Shown here: positions 44,515-55,600 of the stretch, in pieces
Numbering within the stretch: position 1 is the first letter of the stretch
Layout: each line of letters starts with the position of its first letter
Origin: Parachlorella kessleri
Lineage: Eukaryota; Chlorophyta; Trebouxiophyceae; Chlorellales; Chlorellaceae
Assembly (NCBI GenBank): GCA_001598975.1
Contig: BBXU01002456.1
Location: forward strand, 1 to 64,000
Reading direction: 5' to 3'
DNA: 64,000 nucleotides
The notes under the pieces: model-generated
Databases searched by the model: none
Seen by the model: the letters and a program-made list of their open reading frames with translations, nothing else
What the model was told of the DNA's origin: nothing
Translations under genes and position numbers: made by a program

Positions 44515-47500
44515 TCACGCTCCCCACATCCCCACACCCTCAGGCCTTCCCAAGGCACCGCTGCCTTGCCGGGCATGGTGGACCCCGGCTGTGGGTGGAC
44601 CCACAGCGCCTGTCCCTGCCGGCACAAGGCGAGGCCCGGCCACCTCAGCAGCTTGCTGGTGCATTCCTCGCAACTGTGCGAGTAGGTGCGGGGGTGCTGC
44701 GGCTGTGGGCAGGCCGTCGCGGCCACCGCCTGCATGCCCATGTGGTGGGGCTTGCATGGCGGACCTGCAAATGCGGCACACCGTGGCGCACGACTGAGTG
44801 GAGGTTCAATGACTTGTGATCATAAATGGCCGGAAAACATGCGGGGGAAAGTGGCACGCAGCATTATCAAGACCCTACCAGTGCCCAGCCACGCCGCCCA
44901 GCAACTATTGTGCCAACTATATATTGCTGTCCACAATCTCAGCGCTAAGCCATCCCATGCATGTTGCATTTTTCGGAACTCTGGGATTGCCACCATACCT
45001 AAGCAGGCCCAGGTGCTGCTGCAGACGCAGCGCGGCGGCTATCGAGCTTGCAGGGTACTGCCCCAGCAGCGCTGCTGCGGGCAATGCTCCTTCCTCTGCA
45101 GGCTGACCCAACTCCATCTGCTGCTGCTGGTGCTGCGGGTAGTGCACCCTCAGCTGTGCTGCCTCCTCACCAGACTGCCTGATACACAGCTCCTGCTGCT
45201 GCTGCTGTTGCTGCTGGCGCTGTAGAGCCTCCAGCAGGCTGGGAGGCGGCTGCAGGGGCGCGGGCTGCAGGTAGTGCAAGCCGGGGACCTCACCACCCAC
45301 CCCCTCCTCCTGCGGCTGCTGCTGCTGCTGCTCCTGCTGCTGGTGCTTCAGCTGGAGTGCAAAGCCGGAGCTGCGCACAGAGTCCAGCCTGGAAGAGAGC
45401 TCCCTGGCCTGGGCGGTGAGCAGCTCCAGCAGCGCTTGGGACTGGGGCCGCGGCAGCAGCCCTTCCTGCTGCTCCTGCGGGCCGGGGTGCTGCCCGGCTG
45501 GCAGTGCCTGTCCCAGGGGGTGCTGCGCGGCCATGGACGCAGGGTCCCAGAGGTTGGGTGCCCAAGGGGGATCTCTCTGGGGACCCAGCCCCGCTGCTGG
45601 ACCCCTTGCTGTGCCTGCTGCGCCTGCTGCCTCTGACGCTGCCGCCCTAGCTGTGAGCCAGGCCTCCAGCATCTGCTTGACCATCGCGTCCCCGTGCGCA
45701 GGGGCCGCCTCCGCCGGCCTCCCACCCACCCCGTTCAAGCCTCCTCCAAATGCGGCTGCACCGGTGGCTGGCCCCGCCCCAGCTGTTGCCCGCTGCAGGT
45801 GCTCCCTTGTCGAATCCGCCTTGTGCTGCTGCTCCAAGGCTATGTCAGCCTTGAGGCTGAGGTTCCGCCGGCGAAGGAGCTCCTCCACTGACGTGGTAGC
45901 CCCCGGCCGAGACTCGCTGCCGCTGAGCGTGCTGAGGCGATGAGTCAGGGAGAGCCCATGGGAGGATGTGGACCGCTGTGGCTGTTCCTGGAAGTCAGGC
46001 TGCTGGCCGTCTGGCCTGCGCAGCTCCAACTCCTGCGGCTGCTTGTGGCGCCAGCGTTGTTGCTGTTGTGACAGCAGCGCTGCCTCTGGTGGGACGCTCC
46101 CGGTCGCAGCTCGTTCCGCTCCTCCCACACTCCCTGCCGCTGCTGCTGCTGGTGCAGTTGGCGGGTGCAGCGTTGGCGCCAAGGCGGGCATGCATATGCT
46201 GGCCTGAAGATGAGAGGACCCAGGCAGGGCGCCCGCCGACACGCTGCTATCGCCGAATGCACCGCGGCTGGGCCCAAGCTCGGTGTCCCTTCGTTCTCGC
46301 ACTTGTGGGGTGGACGCTGCCTGCCGTGGTGGTAGCAATGAAGCTATGGCAGCAGCAGCAGCAGCAGGGGCAGCGACGGCCGGCAGGCCTGCTTGGCTCC
46401 TGTTGCCGCCTCCTGAGAAATGCCACGGACAGCGTCAGGGTCGGCAGTTAGCAGATATGGATGTCCACACGGTCCGCAGCCAACCACTGTCTCACAAATG
46501 TCACAGGCTGCAGCTATAGGGCTGACAAGCATGCCAAGCATGTTGGCTGCTCGCTTCCCAACAGTGAGCCCTGCATTTCACTTTGCTGCAAGCAGCTCAA
46601 ACCTGGTAAGGGGAGGAGCCCCCCATCACATCTGCCTTCACCAGTTTGCACTCACCCGCTCCGCCACTCCTGCTCGTGCGCCTTGCTGCTGCCTCCCGCC
46701 GGTGGCGTGCCGCCCTCAGCGCCTCCAGCAGCTGCCCAGCCAGCACTTCATCATCGGCCAGCTGCTCAGCCAGCTGAACTATCAGCACTGACTGCAGCTG
46801 GGCATCAAGGCGTGGCTGCTGCTGCAACATTGCTGACTGGTTCTGCTGGAGCTGCACTTGCTGCTGGGCTGGCTGCGCTGGGGCATCCTGTCCTGCTTCT
46901 GGGCACGGTGGTGGCGACTGCGAATGCACTGCATCTGCTCCCTGCAACAAGCCGGCCACTTTCTTTGGCTGTCCCTCCTGGGAAGCCGCTGCGGCGTCCG
47001 CATATGGCCGCAGACCAAAGCGCCGGGGGAGGCTGTTGGGTTCTGGCTGCTGCTGTGGACCGGGAGCCACCTCAGGCGGGACTGCGGGGGTGGGACCGCG
47101 GCTTTGTAATGCTCCAGACCCTGGCCCCCATGCTGAAATGCTGGCGCATGGCCCACCCTTGTCCTCTGCCAGCCGGCTCTCCTGTGTAAGCAGCCGCTGG
47201 ACTGTGTCAAGCAGCAACTGCGTCTGGACTGCCGGCTGGGTGGGCAAAGTGCAGAGCACTGTACCGCCAGGTCCGTGCTTGGCCTGCATACACCTTGAAA
47301 ACAGCACATCCTGGGAGTGGAAAGGTGGCTATGACTGCAGGACAGCAGGAAGTAGACCCGCTTCAAGCCAGTCTTAAGGGTTGAGGTGCCTGTCATGCAG
47401 GCTGCTGGCCACGAAGCAGGGCTTCCCCCGTCACACACCCGCGCTACACCTTTCGCACGCCCGCCCCAGACATGCTGTACCGCAGGACGGATACCATTTC

Positions 47501-47723
47501 CCAACACCTGCCTGGGGCACAGCCCGAAACGTCTGCAATACGCGTTGAGGAGCAGCTCTATACTACACTCTCGCACCTCTTGCTGCAGACAGCTGCCAGA
47601 GACAGATTTGAGCCGCTGGAAGTGTGGGCCTCCGGCTGTGCTCGACTGCCTCAGCCGCTTCTGGCCGACTTGGGGCGTATCGCCGTCAGAGCGTTCAGCG
47701 TGCCTCGGCTCGCCTTGAGACAT
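44515..47723 (-). CDS. Unrecognised Gln-rich, coiled-coil-prone protein (~812 aa)
   Basis: Proposed exons: 47723-47508 (ATG), 47310-46656, 46316-44999, 44764-44515 (TGA); phases are consistent (0, 1, 2). No known domain was recognised. Exon 1 encodes a basic segment (GQKRLRQ) and a Cys-containing helix (IELLLNAYCRRFGLCPRQ). Exon 2 has a helical block (QTQLLLDTVQRLLTQESR), poly-Gln segments and QLAEQLADDEVLAGQLLEAL. Exon 3 has a charged block (SVEELLRRRNLSLKADIALE), then long Gln/Leu tracts with (Q)n from CAG/CTG repeats and a hydrophobic C-terminal part (LGQYPASSIAAALRLQQHLG). Exon 4 is Ala/Gly/His/Pro-rich and is the least certain. The composition suits a nuclear scaffold or trans-acting regulator, but this is only inference. 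The intron from 46655 to 46317 could hide another small exon. Confidence 0.6.
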
Positions 47724-49664
47724 GGTATTCTGTCATCAGCACGGTCGACAGTAGTAAAGCGCCATATAAGCAGCTTGGCAGCGACACTTGGAAGACCAAA
47801 GGAGTCTGGTGACGCCCCAAGACCGCACCTTCGGGGTCACCGGGCGTGACCGGGAAGCTGAGCGAAAACCGCAAGCGAACCGCGGTTCAGCGGTGGTGAC
47901 CATAACTGCAGTATCATCATGCTCTGAAGTGCCGCTCGTATCTCTTACTAAGTAGGTCTCGTCAACCAAAACGGCTTTGGAAGCAGGGCGTGAGCTCAAC
48001 AACGGACTGCATAACACGTTTTAGAGCGCCAGCTTCAGCTGAAATCACGATTTTGTTGTCAAAGCCCACAGAAGATGTGATCCGCGATCTGATCCTTGGA
48101 ATGGCAAGTTCCCTGCGTCCGTGTAACAGTTTGTGACAGCATAGAGGTGTCTCATGCCACCTTCATGCCACCTATGCCGCGTCAGTGCTATGCACACCAA
48201 AATATGATGGTACCAAAGAGGACCCCACGATGCAAGGCAAGACTAGCTTGAGCCAACAGGCGCTGGGGGCCGCGGCAGTACCACCACTTGCCAGCCAAGG
48301 CTAAATATTGCAAGGGTCTGGTGCACAACTTTTTAGACTCCTGGGAGCCGCGGGCATGACCAAAGTTGCCCGTGAAGGCATTGCAGACGCAATGGCCCTA
48401 TAGAAGGAGCAAAATGAACTGTATACAGGGCTTTTCCCTTGTTTTTCCTGGGTCATGATGCTGCCACAGACTTTACTGCGAAGGCTGTCATCAAGAAGGC
48501 TGTCACCGTCATAGCGCCGTCACGTAAGCAAGTGTCTCACTCGAACAATTATGCTACACACCCTCTCGAGTGAATGTGGCCCAGTCTGAGTCTTAACAAG
48601 TCAACGGCCGGCACGTCATGTAGTTTGGTAGGACGGCAAGGCGGCCCTCCGCGAACCGGATCAGTACGCATCCGGTCTCGCCCAAGTGTCTGGTCCGCAG
48701 CAAGACAGTTTTGAATTCGGGTGGCAGGTAATGCGATCAAAGAAGTGGTACGGGTATACTGGGCTGACAGCAAGACAGTTTTGCCGGCCGACGTAACTCA
48801 GTGTTGGGTACCTCATTTTGCCGGTGAGTTGCGGGCCTACTGTCATTGACCTTCTGAGCCCATACAATGTGTCAAATGGCAGGCACCTCCAAATCTGCAT
48901 GAAGAGGGAGACCATCAAGGTCCCTCTGTTGAATTTGAAATACTGATGTACCAGGGCTTCGCTTACAGCTCAAACTCTTGCGTTTCTTCCTGGGTACAGC
49001 ATGAGCAGCAGGGGCACAACACAAGATTTGTCCCTTGACAGTCGTAGCAGGATACACATCAACACAGTGAGAGCTGAAGCCTAGCAGAAGTTCAAAGCAT
49101 GGGCGCGATACTTACAGGCATGCATCCACAAGAGGTGTGACTACCTTGTAAGGCAAAGTACTGTCTAGACACAGCAAACTGATCCCACGGAATATCAATA
49201 AATTGCTATTGCAAGCTTAAGGTTTCTAATGACTCCTGGCGTGCCGCTTCCCTCCCATTGCCTGCACAACCCTCCCAACTCCATCAAAATGAGGGTTCCA
49301 GAAGCAATTTGGAGCTTTTGGGCCATGCATGGCGGCCAGTGCTTAAACCTAGCGAAGGGGAAGCCATGCTCAGACCAGCCCTGCTGCTCTGCGCCTTAGC
49401 CACCCCCCGCAGACTGACCCGCCGTGTTGGCCCCTTGGAACGCCAAACTCCCAAGGAATAAAAGGGAGGTCCCCCCCTGGCGCCGCCCGCTGCCCATGCT
49501 GTGCGGTGCTGCCGGCCTTCCAGCAGCGCCAGCATGTCGACCCACCTGCCGTACTTGGCGGTACTGCGGGTACCGACTCCAAAACTGTACTGGTACCGCT
49601 GGCTCTGCAGGGTGGGAGCTCCCAGCACGTGCTGCCCCCTCTCGCTGGGGTGTGCAGGAACCCT
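47724..49664. other. Intergenic region, 1.9 kb, mostly featureless
   Basis: No exon could be supported on either strand. It holds the promoter of the Gln-rich gene (right of 47723) and the 3' flank of the J-domain gene, with a TGTAA on the minus strand at 49116-49112. A 54-bp element with direct repeats lies at 48698-48783. Confidence 0.6.
48698..48783 (-). mobile_element. 54-bp dispersed element flanked by a perfect 16-bp direct repeat
   Basis: CAGCAAGACAGTTTTG occurs at 48698-48713 and again at 48768-48783. Between them, 48714-48767 is, in reverse complement, the same sequence as the dispersed repeats at 33181 and 40651 (TCAGCCCAGTATACCCGTAC and on). The flanking repeats look like a target-site duplication, as made by retrotransposon-type insertion; the body is too short to code for anything. 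Confidence 0.75.
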
Positions 49665-52600
49665 TTAGCTGCCAGTGCCAGGGCCCCCTGCTGTGGGCAG
49701 CGGCTGCCGTGCCGGGACAGGCACATAGCACTGCTGGAAGTTTGGCCGTCCTCGGCCTGAGCCGCGGGACTGCCTGTGGCCTCCTCGGCTTCCGCCTGCT
49801 GGCCTCTCCAGCTGCTGCACTGCACTTGGCAGAACGTCTGGCAGAACCTGCTGCTGCCGAGTGTCACCTTGGACGGGCTGTGTCGGCTGCTGTGCCGGGA
49901 CGGGCGACGGGGCCACTCCAGAGCTCTGCCTGTGCCCAACAGGGATTGGCTGGTAGCGTCTGCGCGGCTGGCCCTGCGCTCGTGGCTGCTGCTGCTCCAC
50001 GCACCCACCCCCGACTTCCTGCTGTGACTTATGAGAGGGCTGCTGCATATGCTGCGGGTGGCTGTAGGGGTGGTGCTGCCCCTGCTGGGGGTCGCTGCCC
50101 TGGCCTGCATTGGGCTGGTAGATATACTGTGCCAGCGGCTCGGGTGCTCCATTACCAAAGTCTGAGTACCTGTGTTGCTTGGAATTCAGGGGCGGCACCC
50201 CGTGGTTGCTACCGGCTTGGGGCAACGGTACGGCTGGTGCAGGGGCCAGCACATGTCCCGGGGAGGTAGCATACCCGACCTGGCTGCCGCTGGATGTTCT
50301 TGCGGGGGGGTACTGCTGGGTGTGGGGGTGCCGCTGGGCCTGCTGGGCCGCATGCTGCTGCTGAGCATGCTGCGGTTGAGGGTAGCTCTGTCCACCAGCC
50401 CCCGACACCGGGAGGCCTTCCAGGGGCAAGGCCGCCCCCCCGGGCCTGCCACCAGACTGGCGGCCACTGTACTGCTCCTGGTACTGCAGGCTGCTGCCCT
50501 GGTACTGCAAGGTACCGCCCTCCTGGGCAACGTACACCCCCCTCTGGAACCCTCCTGGCTTACGCTGCTGCGCTGGGAACCCCCGAGCTGGCTGCGCTTC
50601 GCCAGTACCAGTGTAGTCATCCCCTCCCCCAGGGCTACCCCTACCGCTGGTGGCGCTGTCGGCCCCGCTGTGGCGCCTACTGAGAGCGCCTTCTTGTTCT
50701 TTCCTTGTTCTCTGTCGGGTTCCGACTCCATGCTGCTGCCGATGGTGCTGCTGTTGCGGGTACTGCTGCTGCCGCGGTGGTGGCGGGGGCGGCGGACGGG
50801 CCGCTTGCCCCGGTGCCACCAGGGGTGGCGGCGGCTGTGCCGCCTGCTGCCGCTGCTGCTGCTGGGCTAGAGACGGCAGCGGGAAGTTGGGAAAGGGGAG
50901 GCCAGCCGCCTTTGAGGCCACATCGGGCTGCAGTGGGCTATCTGCAGCATAGTACTGCGGCAGCGGCTGCAGGCCAACAGACTTCTGAACGACCTGCTCT
51001 GCAGCAGGCTGAGGGGCTGCTGGCATGAGGGGCGGTTGCCCGGGCATGGAAGGGAAAGCCAGCTCATCGTGCATCTACAGTGACGATAGAAGGGAAGGAC
51101 ATAGTCTGAAATAGCCCCCGAAGGCCCCCTGGAAACCAGGTTAGTCCTGCCATGCATGGCCGGCAGGGGAGGCGGAGGCCGACGGCGCATGTAGCAGCAG
51201 CGGCAGATGCAGCCTCTCCACAGGTCGACAGCAATACCATGTGCCTCTAGGGGGGGTGTAGTCTTGCTGCGAGCTGCTATAACATGAGGTGCTGCCAGCG
51301 CCCCTCCCATATCCCACCCCTCGACTACCCCTTTCTTCAGCAAGTGCCTCACCTCCGGCGCAGGCTGGGTCTCCTCTAGAAGCCTCCTGCTCTCCTCCAG
51401 TGCTATGCTAAGCTCGATTGCCTCCTGCCACAAGCAACAGCTAAAAATTCGGCGAACAACCATCCTGTCCCCGAGCAACCCCGATACAGCTGGCATGCGG
51501 AAGACCACCCAGGCTGGCAGGGGCATGCTGGTGAGATTGGCAGCTCCAAGGCCACCTCAGGTGTGCCCCAACGCACGCAAGTCTGCTGCAGGAGCACACC
51601 TTACAGGTGCAGGTCACGACTACCCACTAGGAGATGGATACATGTGCCCGCCTTTTTCACCTCACTGGGAAACATTGGCATGGCAAGACGGAAGGAGTAT
51701 ACCGCCCCACAGATAAGGTGGAATGAGGGCCATGAGGAGTAGGTCACCTGCAATGCGAGATCCTCTTGGTGGGCCATATACTGCTCCACCGTCATACCAT
51801 GTGCGGCAGCCTCCTGCAGGGTTGCAAGACACAAAGTTAGTATAAGGTGAAACGACGCCTGCAGTATATCCTCACAGCCTCCACGCACTCTTCACGCATG
51901 CTTGCCTGTGGCTTGAAAAGGCGCACAACTACAGCTTTGCCAGCTTGCAAGCCAGCAGGTGCAGGAGAGTAAACAGCAGGGTTTTGCAACAGGTACTCCC
52001 ATGGCATCATGTAAAGCAGCGGGCACCCCTGCCAACAGTCCTCACGCGTTGCAACTCTCGACTGCTGCCTGACTGCTGCAAATCCTGGGCCGCCACCACC
52101 TAGACTGAAACAATGTATGTGCATCACCACCCGTGCTAGAACCCTGTTGATGCCTGTGGTGGTGCGTACGCTCTGCCGCTAGAATGCCTCCATTAAACAG
52201 CAAGAAGGGTGGTGCTGCTAGACAAGAGAAATCTACTCACCCTGGCAAGCCTTGCCCGCGCCCCATCGCTGCCACTTGCCGCCTCCAGCCCCGCCTGCGA
52301 GGGCCGCGCCTGGAAACCGCCGCCCACACTTGCTGACTGACCGCCAAAGGACCCGCTGCTCCCAGTTGAGCCAGCCCGCTGGCCGGCACCGCCCCGGGCG
52401 GTGGTGGGCACTGCCATGGCAGGCTGCAAGCCCGGTCCAGGCCTGGGGTTACCGTTGGCGCTGTAGCTGCCGCTGGCGCCCCGCCGTATGGCCGGCTTCT
52501 GCTGATGGTGCTGGTACGGCTGTGCTGGCTGTGGAGGTGGAGGTTGGGCCTTGTCGTTCCCCGGCTCAAGTATGTCTTGGGAGCTGACAGCCTCTGCCGC

Positions 52601-55600
52601 GGTGCCCTCTGCCGGTGACCTGGCTGCTGGGGCTGCTGCGCTGCCGCTGCGGCCCGCGGCTGCAACAGGAGGCTCGCCACCCTGCAGTAATGCACAAGCT
52701 TTGGCTGTGTAGCTAGTGTACGAGACACAGGCTAACCCAATTGTTGTTGTACACACAGATGTGAGTCTAAGACACTGCTTGCTGAGAGCATCCAAGCTAC
52801 CTGCATATGACGCTATCAGAGCGCACCACTAGGCACCCAAAGCTCACAAGGGCTTTGGCAGACCAGTCGAGGGCCCTCCGGCTGCTGACAGCAGCGCCCT
52901 GAAACCTGTGAGAGTTGGGATGTCCAGGTTACCACATTGTCTGGGTACTGCTTGTGCCTGGCAGCAACCGCAGGTGCTTGTATTACACTTGAAGCTTAAG
53001 CTCCTATTACCCCCCTGTTTGGCGAAACAACAGCAGCTGCTAACCTCTCACGGGGCCGCCAGCTGCTACAGATCCGATTGCCATGCGCACCCCGAAGTGG
53101 GCGAGTATGGCAGCAACGCATAGCAGTGCATGCGCTGCCTAGGTATGCTGGCACGCACCTCATTGGACCTCCTGGCGCCGCGTTTCTTGGCCGTGTTCTT
53201 CCCTGTGCCAGCGCCCTGCTGGGCCTGCTGCTCCTGCTGCGCTTCGGGCGCTGCCTTGGCAGCGTGCCGGGCATAATCAGCCGCGGCCGCCTCGATGGCG
53301 GCCCTGATGGCTGCGTCCTTCTCCTGCTGGGCCTGCAATACACAAAATGGGACACATGAGTCGGTACGCATGGGTGATGGCTGCGTCCTTCTCCTGCTGA
53401 GCCTGCAGAGGTCACAGAAACCTCAAGTGTGGGTACAACCTGGTGCTATAGCCACTCGTGATCCACACTCGTTGCTAGGCCTTCTTATTGCAAAAATTCC
53501 TTGCTGCTCCACTCTTGGCCCATTGCCAAACGCACACATTGTCCCACACGAGGGTGGTCATGCCAGGTCTTCTTACTCACCCGTTGCCGCTCCTCCTCGG
53601 CCTCCTCATCCACCACAGCAGGCCTGGCATGCTGCTGCTGGGCCCGCTGGGCCTCCTTGCGCCGTGCTCTCTTCCCTGCACATGGCCACCAAGCTGGAGT
53701 TCCCTTGTGCTCGCATGTACCGTGGCCTCGGTTGCTGGCTCCCAGCAAGCAATGAGGTCCACGTCCCTTCAGACAAGCCACAGCTACCAGATCTCAAGTG
53801 ATGCGAGAACAGGCACGACAGCGTCAACAAGCAGCGACAGGCAGCCATCACTCTCATAGTCCAACAGTGGAACCCACCCTGGCCAGGGGGCGCGGCCGCC
53901 GGCGCCTGCGCTGTGGCGGCCGCATGCCGCTGCGGCGCTGTGCCTGCTGTGGTGTAGCTGCTCTCCACGCTCCACTCCCCATGGATGACCTCTTCCTCCC
54001 CTCCCCCCGCACCGGCCTCCACGCGCTTGCAGGGCCGTGCTCTGCAAAGGAAACAAAACAACGGCAAGGAGTTATTAAAGCAATCTGCCTAAGGAAGTCA
54101 GCTTGAACATGGCCTATGTAGGCAAGCCTCGCCAGGAACTCACCCCTATGACATCGGGACGAGGCATGACTTGCCCGCAGGCATATTACTCTCAAGCCAG
54201 CTACCCTAAGGCCTTAGGGCCAGCAGCATGAGAGTGCAGCATCCAGCATAAACGCCAAGACAGAGTAGCAGCACCCTGCCAACCAACCTCCTAAACCTTC
54301 CTTCTAAGAGGTACCGGGCCTTGGGGATTAGATGCCTCGCCCAGTTCCCTGCCTTCCTCAGAAATGCAATTGGTCCGAGCGACTTTCCCGTCACTTCTAC
54401 CTCCAGCGCCTTTTATGCAACAACCAACCACGGGAACAGCCCCCCTTCCGTCAACCTTGCCTTCAGCCGTACTTGATCCCCGGGTCAAGCCGCGCCACCC
54501 ACACCTCTACACTCTCCCCGACCACCCCTTTCAAAAGTGACACCGCCTCTCATTAACTGTACCTGAAGCTGTACTTGGTCCCGGGGTCAAGTCCAGTCAC
54601 CTCCACCTCCAGCGCACCATACACTGTCGCCGATTGCCACTCGCCCGGGGGCAGGCCCCCCGGCAGAGCCCGGTACTGCAGCTCCCAGAAAAAGGTCCGG
54701 CCCCCCAGCTGCATGAGCAAAGGGAGGAGGGGAGGCCTGATATGCCTGAATATAATACCAGCTTTAGACGGGATGCACATAACAGCACGGGTTTAGCAGC
54801 AGTGCGGCGGGTTACATATCACAGGTTTATAAGATGGGCGGGCCCGACACCGGCCCCAGGTACAGCGGCTTGACGTGTGCCAAACTGTGAGCACAGTTTG
54901 GCAGAGGGGCGATGCCAGGAGCAGCACCCCACGGCCAACAAGGACCCCCGTCAGCCCACCTCGCACTTGCCCAATGCCCCCCGCGCCACCGAGACGGTCA
55001 TGGCCGTTTCCGAGAAGGCGGCCCTCACGGGGCGCGGCATCTGCTGCAACCACGCCCGGTCGCGGCTGGCGCCCTCGCGGGCCTGTCGCACCGCCTCCTC
55101 GTACTGCAAGCACAGTATGGAGGCGGGTGTACGGCATGCAGCTGGCAGCATGAGGACACCTGGCCGCCTCACAAATACTACAGCTCTCACGACTGTAGGA
55201 CACAGGAAGCTGCCCTGGCCGGCATGCGCCCACCCTGTCAGGCAGCCTGCAGTGCTGAAGCTTGCAAGAGGTGCTCCTGTGGCGGTTATAGAGTGGACTG
55301 CTTATAAACAGCGTATCTGTCCCACCTGCGCCCGCACTCTGTTCTGCTCCCGGGCCCGCTCCTCGGCTTGCATTCGGAAAAACTCCCGCTCCTGCACCGC
55401 ACGCAAAAGCAGGAAGAAGATAAAAATGCTGTGGCGCCTCAGAGCCAAGCAGGGAGGCGGGGCTACACGTCGCCCCTCGGAGGGTACCCCGAAGGTGTAG
55501 GCGTAAGGAAATACTGCCAGGTAACAAAGGAGCACATAACGCACAGTAGCACAGCATGCACCTGGTTTGGCTGACACCTGCCAGCCCTTGATACCAATAT

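Noticed and set aside
46344..46541. Cys-rich minus-strand segment (CDICETVVGCGPCG) inside an intron of the Gln-rich gene
   Set aside because: It resembles a zinc-binding motif, but no splice pair adds it in phase and the frame runs into the poly-Leu shadow of a CAG repeat.
47736..48017. Small minus-strand frame upstream of the Gln-rich gene
   Set aside because: No motif, no splice context; treated as intergenic.
49370..50158. 263-codon Ser/Arg/Cys-rich minus-strand frame overlapping the end of the J-protein gene
   Set aside because: It is the shadow of the long Pro/Gln-rich last exon in another frame; composition is not protein-like and nothing joins it in phase.
50172..50870. Long plus-strand frame rich in Leu/Ala/Cys opposite the J-protein last exon
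   Set aside because: Antisense shadow of Gln/Pro-rich coding sequence in GC-rich DNA.
51837..52130. 97-codon minus-strand frame between J-protein exons 15 and 16
   Set aside because: No fitting splice sites, no domain, and exons 15 and 16 already join in phase.
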